64,000 nucleotides of DNA from Citrus sinensis (GCF_022201045.2 NC_068558.1:33747501-33811500), one strand, 5' to 3'. Positions 24,492 to 37,109 are shown, counted from the stretch's first letter. Numbers and translations: made by a program. The notes: generated by a model from the letters alone, not told the origin.

Positions 24492-26978
24492 TTACTTAGC
24501 TTCGCCACTGTCTGTAACTACATCTTGCTGGTCTAAACACACTTCAGGCTCTGTGAATTCTGCTACGAAGTCGGCCATTGCCTGAGCCTTTATCGTTGCT
24601 CGGGGTTTGTAGTCTATGTCGAACTCGCTCAGCTCTGTAGCCCACTTGACGAGCCGACCAGAAGCATCTGGCTTGTGCAGAGTTTGACGCAATGGCTGGT
24701 TTATTATTACCGAGACTGGGAATGCTTGAAAATATGGCCTCAACTTCTGAGCCGCAACCACAAGGGCAAGTGCCCATTTCTCCAACAGTGGGTATTTGGT
24801 CTCAGCGTCGAGCAGGGCCTTGCTGGTGTAGTATATCGGATACTGAACTCCTTCTTCCTCTCTCACCAGAACAGAACTGGCGGCTCAATCCGATACCGCC
24901 AAATACAGATATAACTTGTCCCCATCCCTCGGTGTGGACAGCAGTGGAGCTTGCTGCAAGTACTGCTTCAAGTTCTGGAAGGCTTCCTCGCATTCTGGTG
25001 TCCATTCTGTTTTCTTCCCCCTCCTTATCACTTGAAAGAATGGCTGACACTTATCTGTAGCCTTGGATATAAATCTGCTCAACGCCGCCAACCTCCCTGT
25101 GAGGCTCTGCATTTCCTTCAGGTTACGAGGAGACCTCATCTGCACAATCGCCTGGATTTTCTCAAGATTTGCTTCGATCCCTCTATGGCTCACCATGAAT
25201 CCAAGGAATTTCCCTGACTCGACCCCAAAAGTGCACTTCTCCGGGTTGAGCTTCATCTTATACTTCCTCAAAAGCCCGAAGGTCTCCTCGAGGTGTCTGA
25301 CATGTTCCTTCGGGATTTTAGATTTGGTGATCATGTCATCCACGTACACCTCCATGGTTTTCCCGATCAATGGCTTAAAAACTTTGTTCACCAGCCTCTG
25401 ATAGGTGGCCCCAGCATTTTTGAGACCAAATGGCATTACCCTGTAACAGAACAAACCCTGGTTAGTGATGAAAGCCGTGCTCTCCTCATCCTGCTCGTAC
25501 ATGGGGATTTGGTTGTATCCCGAGAACGCATCCATGAAACTGAGCAGACCGTGTCCAGCCGTTGAATCTACTAGCTGATCGATCTTTAGTACAGGGAAGC
25601 TGTCTTTTGGGCACACCTTGTTAAGGTCTGTTAAGTCCACACACATCCTCCACTTGCCATTTGCTTTCTTTACCAACACCACATTCGATATCCATTCAAG
25701 GTAATTGACTTCCCGAATGAACCCTGCTCTCAAGAGCTTCTCCACCTCGCCATTTATCGCCTCATACCTCTCCTGGTTGAAGCACCTCATCTTCTGCCTT
25801 ACTGCCCGCGCACCTTTCTTTATTGCCAACTTATGACATGCTACCTCAGGGTCAATCCCTGGCATGTCTTCGTGTGTCCAAGCAAACACATCTGCATGAG
25901 CCTGTAAGCATTTCACCAACTCCTGCTTTTGCTCTCCCTTAAGTCTCGACCGGATTCTGATCGTCTTTCCCGGATTCTCTGGTCCCAGGCTTACTATTTC
26001 CAGATCCTCTACAGGTTCTTGTCTGTCGTTCTTGTTTTCCACTCGGGTATCGAGGGATGTTATCTGCATTGCTTCCCTTGCTGCCAAGGAGTAGCAGCTT
26101 CTTGCGATTCTCTGGTCTCCTCGTACCACTCCAACTATCTCATTCACCCGGTACTTCAGAACCAGATAGTGGTTGGACAGCACTGCTTTGCTCATCCTTA
26201 GAAATGGCTGGCCTAGGATCATCTGGTAATGACCTTCTTCGTCTACCACCACAAAGTCCAGCATCATTGTCCTTTCTGTCTGGGAGCTCCCAATTGTGAT
26301 CGGCAGCTCGACCATGCCCAGAGGGATCGGTTTTCCTCCTCCAAACCCTTTCAGGGAGGTGTTGGTATATTCTAGCTTCCGGTCTGCTATTCCCATCTCC
26401 TCCAGGGTTGACTTAAATAATACGTCAACTGAGCTTCCTGTGTCAACCAATATCCTGTCAAACTTCTTGCTAGCAACAGTGGCCTTGATGACCAAAGCAT
26501 CCTCATGAGGGTATAAAATCCCTTCCTCATCCTCATCTGTCCACATGATTGGCACTTGCCTAACCCTTGCACGTTTGGCTGCTGGGGTGTTGAAGAATAC
26601 CTCTTTGCTGGTCATGGCGTATCTAGCATAATTCTTCCTCGACCTATTGGAATCTCCAGCCAATGTTGGGCCCCCGGCTATCACCCTTACTGTAGGCTGC
26701 TCGCGCCTCAAATTCCTGTCACTCTGCTCCCCTTCACTTGTTGATGCTACCATTGGGAATGTCCCATCTATAAACTCGTCCAGATACCGATTTCTCACCA
26801 AATCTTCAACCTGGGTCTTGAGATCCCTACAATCTGCTGTGGTGTGGCCATGAGTGCCATGGAACTTACAATAGCGTCCCATATCCCTCCTGCTGGATGG
26901 CTTTGTTATTGGGGCAGGGAGGTACAGCAGCCCTCGATCCTTTATGGCTTCATACACCTCATCCAGGGACATCTTCAA
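24492..26978 (-). pseudogene. Gypsy protease, reverse transcriptase and first RNase H
   Basis: Domains in order: a gag-like zinc knuckle (CKFHGTHGHTTADC), an aspartic protease (ILVDTGSSVDVLF), a reverse transcriptase with catalytic YVDDM, and the RNase H that starts LYLYLAVSD. An in-frame TGA at 24885-24887 breaks RNase H early. The same frame resumes and runs to 24492. Upstream it continues in the gag frame, separated only by a TAG at 27000-27002. Enzymes for copying retrotransposon RNA into DNA, now broken. Confidence 0.9.
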
Positions 26979-26999
26979 GGAAGTATACCGCCCATAGTC

Positions 27000-28424
27000 C
27001 TAGTTCTGGTTGATCAGGTGCACTGCTCTTTCTCTGTTTGCTCCGTTCTGAGTTGGTGGCGTTGGCAGTACTTCTGGTCTGCTCCCTCTGCTACCGTGGG
27101 AATGTTGATGAAGACCACCATATGCCAAATCATGTCTTCTCCAAGGCTCCCTAGCTGGGGAACGAGGAGGTTGCGCCCTGCTGCGCTGATACTGTGGTGG
27201 CCTCTGATGAGGCTGGTAAGCAGTTACCCGACCTCCTGCTCCACTACCCGAGGTCTGGTGATCCCTCCTCCTAATCAGCTCATTCCCTGGTAATGCTTTC
27301 TTCTCTTTCCTCCCCAACCCCTCTAACTGGTCTGTTTTAATCCGTGCGGCCTTCTCCTCTTCAATCTCAATGTCTCTCTTAGCCTGCTCGTATGCGGCCG
27401 CATACGTCTGAATAACTGGGCTCCTCAAGTTGTACCACAGCCTTCCTATCTTCACCCCTTCTTTCAATCCCCTTAACGCCTGAGGGTGGTTGAAAGCTCC
27501 CAAGTCTGGGACAGCACGATGAAACCTCTTGATGAATTCCCGAAGGGTTTCTTCCTCTCCCTGCTTCATGCTTTTCAGCTCCATCATGTCATCTTCTGGT
27601 GCCATTGCCCCACTAAACTGCTCTGCAAATTCCTGGCACATCTGCTCGAAGGTTTTAATGCTACCCCGAGGAAGTTTCCTGTACCACTCTCGTGCACGTC
27701 CCTCAAGGGATAATGGGAACACCCTGCACCTTTGGGATTGAGATAATCCTTGTACCCCAGTTATGTCGTTGAAGCGCTCTATGTGTACTAACGGATCAGT
27801 TCTTCTCGAATATCTAAGGTCTGGGAGGCGGAAATCTCTCGGAATAACTGCCCTCATGAGCTCTGCTGCGAGCGGTGATTCTCCGTCCAGCATTATCCTC
27901 CAACCAGGAGCTCTGCTCCTTCCTTGCATGTCGTCAATTATCTGCGCTAGTCTGCGCACCTCCTCCTCCAGCTGCACTGCACGACCAGGGTCACGTGCTG
28001 CAACTTGATCCCGCTCTTGCTCTACATCATGCAAATGTTGCCTCAGCACTGTTTCCTCTGCATTCGCCACCCCATCGTCCTCGTCAAAAATCTGTCTTGC
28101 CGGGGACTGCTCTTCTTCTCTATGGAATTCTCCCCGCAGGGGTATGTTACCTCTTTCACCACCAAGTCTCCCGGTGGTCTGACTTCTCCTCGTATTATCG
28201 GGACCTGGTGCCACTCCATCACCTCTCACCCTTTCTTCCTGGGTTACCCTTCGTTCGCTCCGCAACTCATGCAGGATGGTTGTCAAGGTCTCCATCTGCT
28301 TTTCCATCCGTTCTATCCGGTCGAACATGGCTTTTTCCCGTGCTTCACTGGCTATCTCCCTCAGCGTCACGGAATCGTTAAGCCTCATATCACCCCCTTG
28401 TGCACTACTTCCTCCTGTCTCCAT
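27000..28424 (-). pseudogene. Gypsy gag (capsid)
   Basis: A 474-codon frame. Residues about 20-170 are charged and coiled-coil-like. Residues about 180-320 form the Retrotrans_gag core (FRLPDLRYSRRTDPL, REWYRKLPRGSI and EETLREFIKRF). The C-terminal part is Arg/Pro-rich. The TAG at 27000-27002 is in frame with the following protease frame and falls before the zinc knuckle, so it is better read as a nonsense mutation (CAG to TAG) than as a natural gag end, though readthrough cannot be excluded. The ATG at 28424 is the first good start after the 5' LTR. Confidence 0.88.
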
Positions 28425-28480
28425 CGCTTTTCAGCAGCTTCCCTTCTCTTCTTGCCACCAAAAGAAGCTTTTTGCTCAGG

Positions 28481-28501
28481 TCCCCACAAACGGTGCCAAA
28501 A
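28481..28501 (-). other. Gypsy primer-binding site
   Basis: Directly after the 5' LTR on -, the sequence TTTTGGCACCGTTTGTGGGG resembles the TGGCGCCG...GGGGA sites complementary to a tRNA 3' end in Tat and Athila elements. The matching tRNA was not checked. Confidence 0.7.
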
Positions 28502-29119
28502 TGTTGATGCGAGATTCTGGTTACGCCTTCCAACGACCAGGATGTCTGCTCGATCAACCTCACCTCGATTAGGATCCCTCCTCGTACGCTTTCTTCTCTA
28601 AGTATCCCTGCGTCCACAGAAACAGGTCAGAGCACGCCGGTTGTTTTTCCGGCGTAAACCCAGATATGAAGGTTCTGGGAACGCTTGCTACGAATCTTAT
28701 GGCTTTTCACTAATCTCAGACCTTCGAGTTCTCTCTTTTCTTAGTTCAAATAGCAAAAAATCTAACCCTTTTACCTTTGTTGGTTACCTTTTTATAGGCT
28801 TCCTCTGAGTCCCGATCTTCCGCAGTTTACGCCCGTTATTCTCCCCACCCTCGGATGTGGATGCCCCATTGTCGTCATTGTAGGCAAATAGAGATGGACC
28901 TCGTGCCTTGATTCTCGGATAGGAAGGCACGTCTTGCCAACTGTCGTTGACCGGATCTCCTCGCCTCGACCCTTAGCAGGAATGACCTTATGCCTCTAAC
29001 AGGAATTCGGCCTCGCGAATGGCATATTCGGGGACGAGGAGAATATTCCTGCTCGCAGAACTTCGCCACCAAACACCTGCTCATCACGTCTGGTCTCCTC
29101 GATGTATTTCCCTCAAACA
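28502..29119 (-). repeat. Gypsy 5' LTR (618 bp)
   Basis: Upstream LTR for the minus-strand element, with the same TG...CA ends as 18821-19453. It lacks 15 bases present in the other LTR. TATAAAAAGG on - near 28788-28797 is the likely promoter for the genomic RNA. Confidence 0.92.
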
Positions 29120-30430
29120 TAAGGTATTGACTTCAACGAAATATTTTCTCTGGTAGTTTAACTCACAATAGTCAGAGCAGTCTTGTGCTACATTTGACCT
29201 ACATTTAGAACAGTTAGATGTGAAACTGCATTTCTTTATGGAGAACTTGAAAAGGAAATTTATATGCTCCAACCAGAAAGTTTTGCAGAAACAGGAAAGG
29301 AAAACTTGGTTTGCAGGTTGAACAAATTTTTATATAGTCTCAAATAGTCATCGAGGTGTTTGCATAAGAGATTTGATTCCTTCATCATGAGCCTTGGATA
29401 TAACAGACTCAGTTCAGACCATTGTGCATACTACAAGAGGTCTGAGGATAATGATTTCATCATTCTGCTTTGTATGTGGATGACATGTTGGTAGTAAGCC
29501 CCAACAAAGATCAAGTTTAATAATTGAAGGCACATTTGACTAGGGAGTTTGAAATGAAGGACTTGAGACCAGTAAACAAGATTTTAAGCATGCAAATTCA
29601 CCGAGACCAAAATAATAAGAAGATTTGGCTTTCTTAGAAGAATTGCTTGAAGAAAATCTTGCAGCAGTTCAACATGTAAGATTGTAAGTCAATTTCTACT
29701 CCACTTCCTATTAATTTTAAATTATCCTCAAGTATGTGTCCCCATAATGAAGCAGAGAGGAAAGAAATGTCTCGAGTCCGGTATGCATCTGTAGTGGAAA
29801 GTTTGATGTTCGCTATGATATGTACTAGACCGAACATTGCACAAGCAGTGGGAGCAGTCAGTCGATACATGGTGGACCTTGGTGGAGAGCATTGGATAGT
29901 TGTGAAGAGAATTATGAGATACATCAGAGGAACCTCAAATGTTGCATTATGTTATGGATTATCAGAGTTTACTGTCAGGGGCTATGTGGATTCAGATTTT
30001 GCAGGAGACCTTGATAAAATGAATCAACTACTGGCTATGTGTTTACACTTGCGGGAGCAGCTGTAAGTTGGGTTTCAAAACTGTAAAATGTTGTGGCATT
30101 ATCTACAACAGAAGCAAAATACATGGCAGCTACACAAGCCTGTAAGGAGGCTATTTGGATACAAAGGTTATTGAAGGAGCTCAGGCACAAACAAGAAAAT
30201 ATTCCCTTATTTTGTGACAGTCAAAGTGCCTTGCACATTGTAAGGAATTCAGCCTTTCATTTCAGGACGAAGCATATAGGAATACAATATCACTTTGTTT
30301 GAGAAGTAGTGGAAGATGGAACTGTGAATATGCAAAAAATTCACACCAATGAGAACCTAGCAGATGCATTGACCAAGTCAATCAACATTGTCAAGTTTGT
30401 ATGGTGTAGATCCTCCTATGGCCTAGTAGA
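29120..30430 (+). pseudogene. Copia reverse transcriptase (rest) and RNase H
   Basis: Continues the frame cut at 18820 (GIDFNEIFS). The reverse transcriptase is riddled with stops and shifts. The catalytic YVDDM region survives only as a decayed copy near 29470-29490. From 29734 the frame is open: RYASVVESLMFAMICTRPNI, then RNase H with GYVDSDFAGD, LSTTEAKYMA and FCDSQSAL. The end reads NENLADALTKS-like (30350-30390), the usual Copia terminus. Confidence 0.85.
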
Positions 30431-30513
30431 AACATAAGCAGTACGACGATGGTGAAGACGAAGGAAGGTGTGGAGATTGATTAGATCTCAATCAATTCCC
30501 CAAGTGAGAGAAT

Positions 30514-31038
30514 TGTTGAAAATCAGTACAAGGCTTCTAGAAATTGTTGAAAATCAGTGCAAGACTTCTAGAAATTAGGTGCCGTCATTGATATTTTGAT
30601 TTAGTAATTGCCGACCATGGACAAAATAAAATGGAGGTGGATGAGTTAGGTGGCTGCCAAACCTAACTTGTGGAATTTATTAGCCAACAATTGGCTATAA
30701 AAGGGGAGCCATGCAAATGAGTTTTGCATCCCATTTTGAGTGCATCCGAAATCTTATAAAAAAGAGAAAAATAAGTTTCTCTTTGTAAGCATTTGTTTTC
30801 AATATTTATAAATGAGAGTGTGGATGTAATAAATTGGGTTTTGGGTAGTGAGGAATTTATCTCAAAATACTTGTAATTCTCCTTATATAGTGAAAAAATT
30901 ATCCTTTTATCTTTATCCGTGGACGTAGGATAAAAAGTCGAACCATGTAAACTCTGGTGTCCTCTTTGTGCTTATTCTTTATTTTTCTTCTAATTTCATT
31001 TTAGATGTGGCCCTACTTCATCCATCAATTTTCTAACA
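30514..31038 (+). repeat. Copia 3' LTR (about 525 bp)
   Basis: Starts TGTTGAAAATC after a purine-rich CAAGTGAGAGAAT and ends TCTAACA. It holds a TATA box (TATAAAAGGGG near 30692). The first 31 bases are duplicated in tandem (TGTTGAAAATCAGT at 30514 and 30545), so the exact LTR start is ambiguous. No 5' partner is present in the window. Confidence 0.8.
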
Positions 31039-31404
31039 TCAGGGGCTCCTCCTTTGCTTGGAATAGGGGTATTCAGCTGCTGTGGAGGTTGATAGATTAT
31101 GTGTTACACAGCTTATTCATAGTCAGACTTTATCTACTAATGCATTATCTTCTCTTGTCAATGGCATCCTGAAGCTCCTCTCTCGCAATTGGCAAGTTTC
31201 GATGCATCATATTTATCGGGAGGCCAACTTCGCAGTAGATTTCCTTGTAAATTTCGCACTCTCAATTCCTCTTAGGCTCCATGTTTTACCTGCCCCTCCC
31301 CACGGGGTTGATGTTTACTTGCGTGGTGACAGTTTTGGGACTACATTCCTCACATTGTTAAGCTTTAGCTTTTGCTAGGCTCGCCTTTCTTTATCAGTTA
31401 AAAA
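31039..31404 (+). pseudogene. LINE 3' fragment, RNase H-like domain
   Basis: The frame 31082-31378 gives a C-terminal RNase H-like segment (LLSRNWQVSMHHIYREAN followed by AVDFL), the RVT_3-type domain at the end of plant L1-like non-LTR elements. An A-rich stretch follows (AGTTAAAAAGAAAATG), as at a LINE 3' end. It touches the Copia LTR directly and ends where CRK-flank homology resumes. 5' parts are missing. Confidence 0.65.
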
Positions 31405-34400
31405 GAAAATGAATAAATCTCAAGGAAACAGAGAGAGATTCCCAAAAATAAAACATCTATTCCTTGAGAAACACGTTCATAAACATGGAAAAACTAGGCA
31501 GTTATAAGTTAATGGAAAAATAGCATGATTAACTCAGGGAAAAACAACATAATTAAGTCACGATTTTCTTTCTCAAAATACTACTATTAAAAAATATACC
31601 GTTTGAATTTTCATAATTTTATTGCATTATTGAAAACTTTTATCATAGAATTGTCAACGAGGTGACACAGTGGAAAGAGTAACTTCATTAGCAGAGCAAA
31701 CTTTCAAATCTGATGAGGATTTAACTCGGCCAACTGAAAATGCCGGTTGGGTTGGTTGTGGAAGTGTTATGGTATCAGTTGCCAACATAACAACCACCGA
31801 AGGCACTGTAGGTCTGTCTGCTGGATCTTCTTGCACACACAACAACCCAATGTGAATTCGTTTCAAAAGTTCCTCTAGAATAAACGATTGCTTCAGTACT
31901 GGATCCACCAGCCCTTGTGCATTTCCTTCACACCACAGTTTCCATGTCTGAAATTTTTTAATCAAGACATAAATTGGTAATTAAGACATTGTTGTGGCAA
32001 TGCCGAATGGGTCAGTCTGCAATATTTTAGCTGTAAGGTTGCATCTCACCAAGTTTTATTATTACTAATGTTATTAACAACTGATTCACGTAATAAAAAA
32101 GTTGGAATGTGTAACAGAAAATTCGACACGGTGTAACATTAGAACTGGAGAACTGACAAAGCTAACTCAGAAACACAGATGGAGATAGTTACGTACATAA
32201 GTGAGGAGGCTTTGACCCTGTTCGTAAAGATAAAATCTAGTATTCTTTCTCCCACTTATTATCTCCAGTAGAAGAACCCCAAAACTAAAAACATCCGATT
32301 TAACTGAAAATAGTCCTTCCATGGCATACTCTGGGGCCATGTATCCACTGCTTGAAATTGGAACATCAAAATTAGTAAGTATAAAAAAATAGGAGCACTT
32401 GGAGATGTTGTCCGACAGGACGGGAAGAAATAGAAACAAAAAGGACAAAGGGTAAAATGTACTTACAATGTTCCAACAACTCTGTTTGTATTAGCTTCAT
32501 TTTGATTTCCACCAAATATTCTTGCCATTCCAAAGTCAGATATTTTTTGATTCATCTCATGGTCTAGCAGAACATTACTGGCTTTAAGGTCTCGATGAAT
32601 AATCTTCAATCGAGAATCTTCATGCAAATATAAAAGATCTCGTGCAATTCCATTGATGATGCATATCCGTCTTTTCCAATCTAGTTGTACGCCCCTCATT
32701 GAATCTATTGATGAATTGAACACAAAATGTAACTTGATTAATCACTTGTTATGCTATATGGCGAAGGAAAGATTTGGATTATACAAGCAAGTTGTTTCTA
32801 GTGGTCATCGGATGAAAAAATAATGTAAAAATAAGTCAATCTTAATCTCATACTATTATAAATGTATTATATGGTATAAAATCTTTGAAAATTCCGCACA
32901 ACTCAAATCAGTATAAAATCTGAATTCAAGGAGATGAGGGTAGAAAAGAGATTTAAGGACCGACGATTTTGAGAAATTAATCTAATAATTCTAAATTTCG
33001 GGAGTAACTATGTAGCACTAGAAAGTTTGAGAGGCAAACCAAAGAGTAGGAAATCAAGGCTTTTGTTGGGCATGTACTCGTATACGAGTAAAACTTCATT
33101 TCCCTCTAAGCAGCATCCCAACAGTCTCACAAGATTTTTGTGTTGTAATTTGGCAATTAAAGTAACTTCATTTTTGAACTCTTGTAGCCCTTGCCCAGAC
33201 GACCTTGAGAGCCTCTTCACTGCAATCTCCTTGCCATCAGCTAATATACCCTGCAAAATACTTACAATTGTTTTGTAAGCAACTGTGTTACGGTGCAACT
33301 CACACTACCACAATGCGAGGAACGTGGCCCTCTAGATTGTTTCTCAATAAACTAAATCCACCGTATTCTGATTACCTTGTACACAGGTCCAAACCCACCT
33401 TCTCCAAGCTTATTTTCGTTAGAGAAGTTATGTGTAGCCTGGTGTATCAAATCTAGTGGGAAAAAAGGTAACCCTTGAGATTCCACCTTCTTTTTTCCTC
33501 GTAAAATCTTATACGAGTAGTCATCACCCTTATCGTCTCCAGTTTTACCTCCTCCCGAGAGAATAAATTGAACCACTTGCTTTGCTTTTTCCTCTGCAAA
33601 TTAAGCATGTTGAGTTCTGTTTAGGGAAAAACAGACGAAGGCTGCAGAGCAGAGGTTGATATAATTTCTGTAATACCAAGTACATGATCATTACCTTTAT
33701 TTTTTCTATTTCTTTTTCTCATTTGCCAAAGCAAAGAAAGTGACAGCATGACTGCTATTAGTGCTGATACCATTGCAAAGATGGCAAGCCGATTTGCTTT
33801 CCTTCTGTTCACTGCTTCCCAAAGCAAAGGGTTATTAATTTCAATATTGAAGATTATGAATAATGATTATATATGAGGAGAATGAGGCAACCAAAATGTT
33901 TAAGCAAAAGATAATGTAAATAGATCAAAGAGGTTGGAACTCGAAAATAAATTACTTATGAAATGACTATTGCTATGCTTACAAAATTAGGACACAAAGC
34001 TCTGTGTAAGCTTGTGGTGCGGCAGCTTTTAAACTTTAGCTATTGTGAAATGGAAGCTCTAACTATGAAATAGAAATCGATAATGATTGGTAAATATGAC
34101 TTTTAAGTAATAGTTTTGAGGCTCTAACAAATAATATAAAGAACATAGAATTTTCATCAGCCATGGGTAAAATTACCTTAACTTTAAAACAATGTGTAAA
34201 AATCTACAGAACAGTTTAGAGACCTTAGCTTTTAAAGTACAGCTGTATATATCTACCAAACATTTTAGATCTGAGTTTTAAAGCCACAACGACGGTACCA
34301 TAGGGAGCCAAAACTGGTATGCTATCTCTTGTGTGAGAAAATCTTAATTAGTCAATAATTGGTACCACATTATTACTCAGAAAGGCATGATGAAGTAGCT

Positions 34401-34450
34401 ATATATCTTAGTTAATTACCCTCAAATACATGTACTCACCATTCGTATTA
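31405..34450. repeat. Segmental duplication copy B, right part
   Basis: Homologous to 8940-11530 in the same orientation. It shares ACGTTCATAAACATGGAAAA in the 3' flank and the CRK exons and introns. Confidence 0.85.
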
Positions 34451-35268
34451 CCGGTCTTACTAGTTGCAGATGGGATTGGCCCTGGAGCTAAAGTTGCAGG
34501 GACCTTGGAATTGGGTAAGGGTTTTAGCTCGTACCTCATGTTACAACTCGGCAGTAAAACTTTAACCCTGGAGTGGCCTCCTGACAAGCACTCTGGCATA
34601 TATTCAACGGCATGTTCAAGGCAATATTGGCAGTCATCTATTGACAACTCTGGTATGCACTGCACAAAACCGTTTAGCGAAACAGAGGTAGTGATGTTTG
34701 TGGCTTCGGTTGCGTAGCTGTGAATAATTGAATCAATCATGTCTTTGAAGGATTGAGTCAAAATCTCCGCAAAACTATCTGGTACTGGTACAGTAACATT
34801 TTGTTTGCTTCCGGAGCATGTAATTGTGTCCACGTCCAGAACAGGTAACGAAGTATCAGAATAGCGAATCATGCACTCATCAGACCATACAATTGCCCTC
34901 TTGGTGCCATTCCACTTTTGCATAACGGTTTCGCCTGCAGCAACTATGCAGTTCTGGCACGATTGCATACTGACGTCGATTCTACAGAGGTAAAGACCAT
35001 AAACGGTGTCCGGAGACTCCCATTCTGATGCGTTGTAATAGATGGAATCCTCAGCTAGTTGGTAAAGGGTTTTTTCCAAGAGGCATTTAAGGTTGTTTGA
35101 GAACTCGCGGGAAGCTTTATTATCAGCTTCAGGGCAATACAAGGTGGTGTTTTCATCAACATTATACATGATCGGCATGAAAGATTGTGACATAACTAGA
35201 GATAGAAATGAAAGCAGGTAAAGCAAGCAGTAAGTCCTCGAGACAAAGAATACAACAAAAATCGGCAT
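31654..35268 (-). CDS. Cysteine-rich receptor-like protein kinase, copy B, intact
   Basis: Predicted single-pass plasma-membrane Ser/Thr kinase of the DUF26 (CRK) group, usually linked to pathogen and redox stress. Join on -: 34440-35268, 33695-33811, 33376-33593, 33040-33250, 32467-32704, 32197-32347, 31654-31947, with all phases consistent, giving 685 aa. Residues 1-27 look like a signal peptide. Two DUF26 motifs (C-x8-C-x2-C) lie at Cys95/104/107 and Cys204/213/216. The membrane segment is about 286-308. In the kinase, the glycine loop [11 protein letters not shown] is near 378-388, with Lys400, alpha-C Glu416, HRD Asp497, DFG Asp515 and an APE motif, so all key residues are present. A poly(A) signal (AATAAA on -) lies at 31618-31623. 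Copy A at 9.2-11.1 kb is its dead duplicate. Exon borders are inferred. Confidence 0.9.
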
Positions 35269-35470
35269 TGCCCCACTTGTTCTTGAATCTTAATGAAATA
35301 TTTTGTTCTATAAGTGAAGTAATAAGGACCATTGAGAATTGAGAAAGGATTGATTGATTTAAGCGTGAAGCGCAAAAATATTAATTAGAAAACGAAAAAA
35401 TCATTGAAAAGGAGAAGAGGCCGGCATGAACAAAATAAAGGAAAACAAGACAATAGCTACAATAGTCTGA

Positions 35471-36160
<690 letters not shown>

Positions 36161-36419
36161 CTCTGATTATTCAATATATTAATTCTAGATCAAACAGTGG
36201 AACCATTAAGAAATTTAGGCTTGTTTTTGTTTTATGCTTTAGTAGGAAATTGCTACAAGTTGAGAAAATTGAGTTGTTTGTTTTGTTCACCTGAAATATT
36301 CAGGGTGTCTCTTGTTCTGTTATGTAGACTAAACAGAGTTCAATATTTAATTTGAAAGGCTTGAAACAAGATGTGTAAATTTGTGATAACCACAAAGAGA
36401 GAAAAATATAATGGCTTAA

Positions 36420-36650
36420 ATGGAGAGTAATAAGCAGCATATATTCAAAGAATCTCTCAATGTTTCCAAAAGAAACACCCGTGCATGCAACCACAAGCTC
36501 AAGCTCCATCGAGTTGAACGTGCCAAAATGTTCAAATGGAGTTCTTTTGAATAAGTTGTACATGATATTTTGATCCATTCATGCGACCCAGAATAACACA
36601 AGGGAAAGGACATTATGTCGATTACAATAAACCTGGTTTGGGCATTCCCA
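36420..36650 (+). pseudogene. Alkenal/double-bond reductase fragment 5 (exon 1 only)
   Basis: A lone decayed exon 1 beginning ATGGAGAGTAATAAGCAG, with recognisable SIELNVPKCSNGVLL and FMRPRIT-like stretches across shifted frames. No further exons follow in this orientation. Confidence 0.75.
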
Positions 36651-37109
36651 TAGGCATTTTTCTTCATCAATTTCGGTTTATCTCCCTTAAGGTTTTGTAT
36701 AAACAAATATCCGATGAATTTTAAATTTGTTGCATTTCTTTATTCTTCAACCTTTGCATTGTGGCTTTTCTCCCAAACAAGGTATTAAAACTAATCATTT
36801 TTTATGTGCTTTCTCTGTGGCTGTCATATTTTATCAGCACAATACACTAACCATCTATTAAGGCTTCTTTTGATAGCAATTGAGCAGCAGATTGGTTTAG
36901 TAACATTATCAAAACTGCGACCACAAGAAGGTGCTAGGCTAGCTGTTATAAGTTTCTATATTTGATTCAGCAACTATCATAAAACTTACACTCCTTTGAT
37001 CATATTATTGATTAGCTTTATCAGTAGCACTCTCTCTCGACCATTGAAATTTTGTGACGAGTAAAAACATGTACCGTTCTTGTCAAAACATGTACCACTA
37101 ACTAATTCT

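Larger units (their letters stand above)
18821..29119 (-). mobile_element. Tat-lineage Ty3/Gypsy LTR retrotransposon, complete, 10.3 kb
   Basis: The element is bounded by two LTRs (28502-29119 is its 5' LTR, 18821-19453 its 3' LTR), with TG...CA ends, PBS, PPT, and gag, protease, RT, RNase H, second RNase H and integrase in order on -. Between pol and the 3' LTR lie a 121-bp tandem array and a long antisense ORF, as in the plant Tat group (Grande/Retand-like). The target duplication is 5 bp with one mismatch: GAAGG at 18816-18820 and TAAGG at 29120-29124. The two LTRs differ by a 15-bp deletion and about 18 substitutions counted by eye, so the insertion is fairly young. At least five lesions in gag-pol make it non-autonomous now. 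Confidence 0.93.
16280..31038 (+). mobile_element. Ty1/Copia retrotransposon, 5' truncated, with nested hAT and Gypsy insertions
   Basis: Coding order on + is integrase (16283-16690 and 18141-18420), reverse transcriptase (to 18820, then from 29120), RNase H (to about 30300) and a 3' LTR (30514-31038), the Copia order. No 5' LTR, gag or protease is present. Removing the hAT element (16693-18132) and the Gypsy element (18821-29119) rejoins the Copia reading frames. It is older than both insertions and carries many stops. Confidence 0.9.

Noticed and set aside
27000..27002. Programmed stop-codon readthrough between gag and pol
   Set aside because: The stop falls before the gag zinc knuckle and looks like CAG to TAG. 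With other nonsense changes nearby, mutation is simpler, though readthrough cannot be excluded.
27486..28601. Long plus-strand ORFs (up to 198 codons) opposite gag
   Set aside because: Shadows of the gag coding frame, with no domain, start context or splice support.
34430..34717. 95-codon plus-strand ORF opposite the CRK first exon
   Set aside because: Fully overlaps the DUF26 coding exon in antisense and has no recognisable content.
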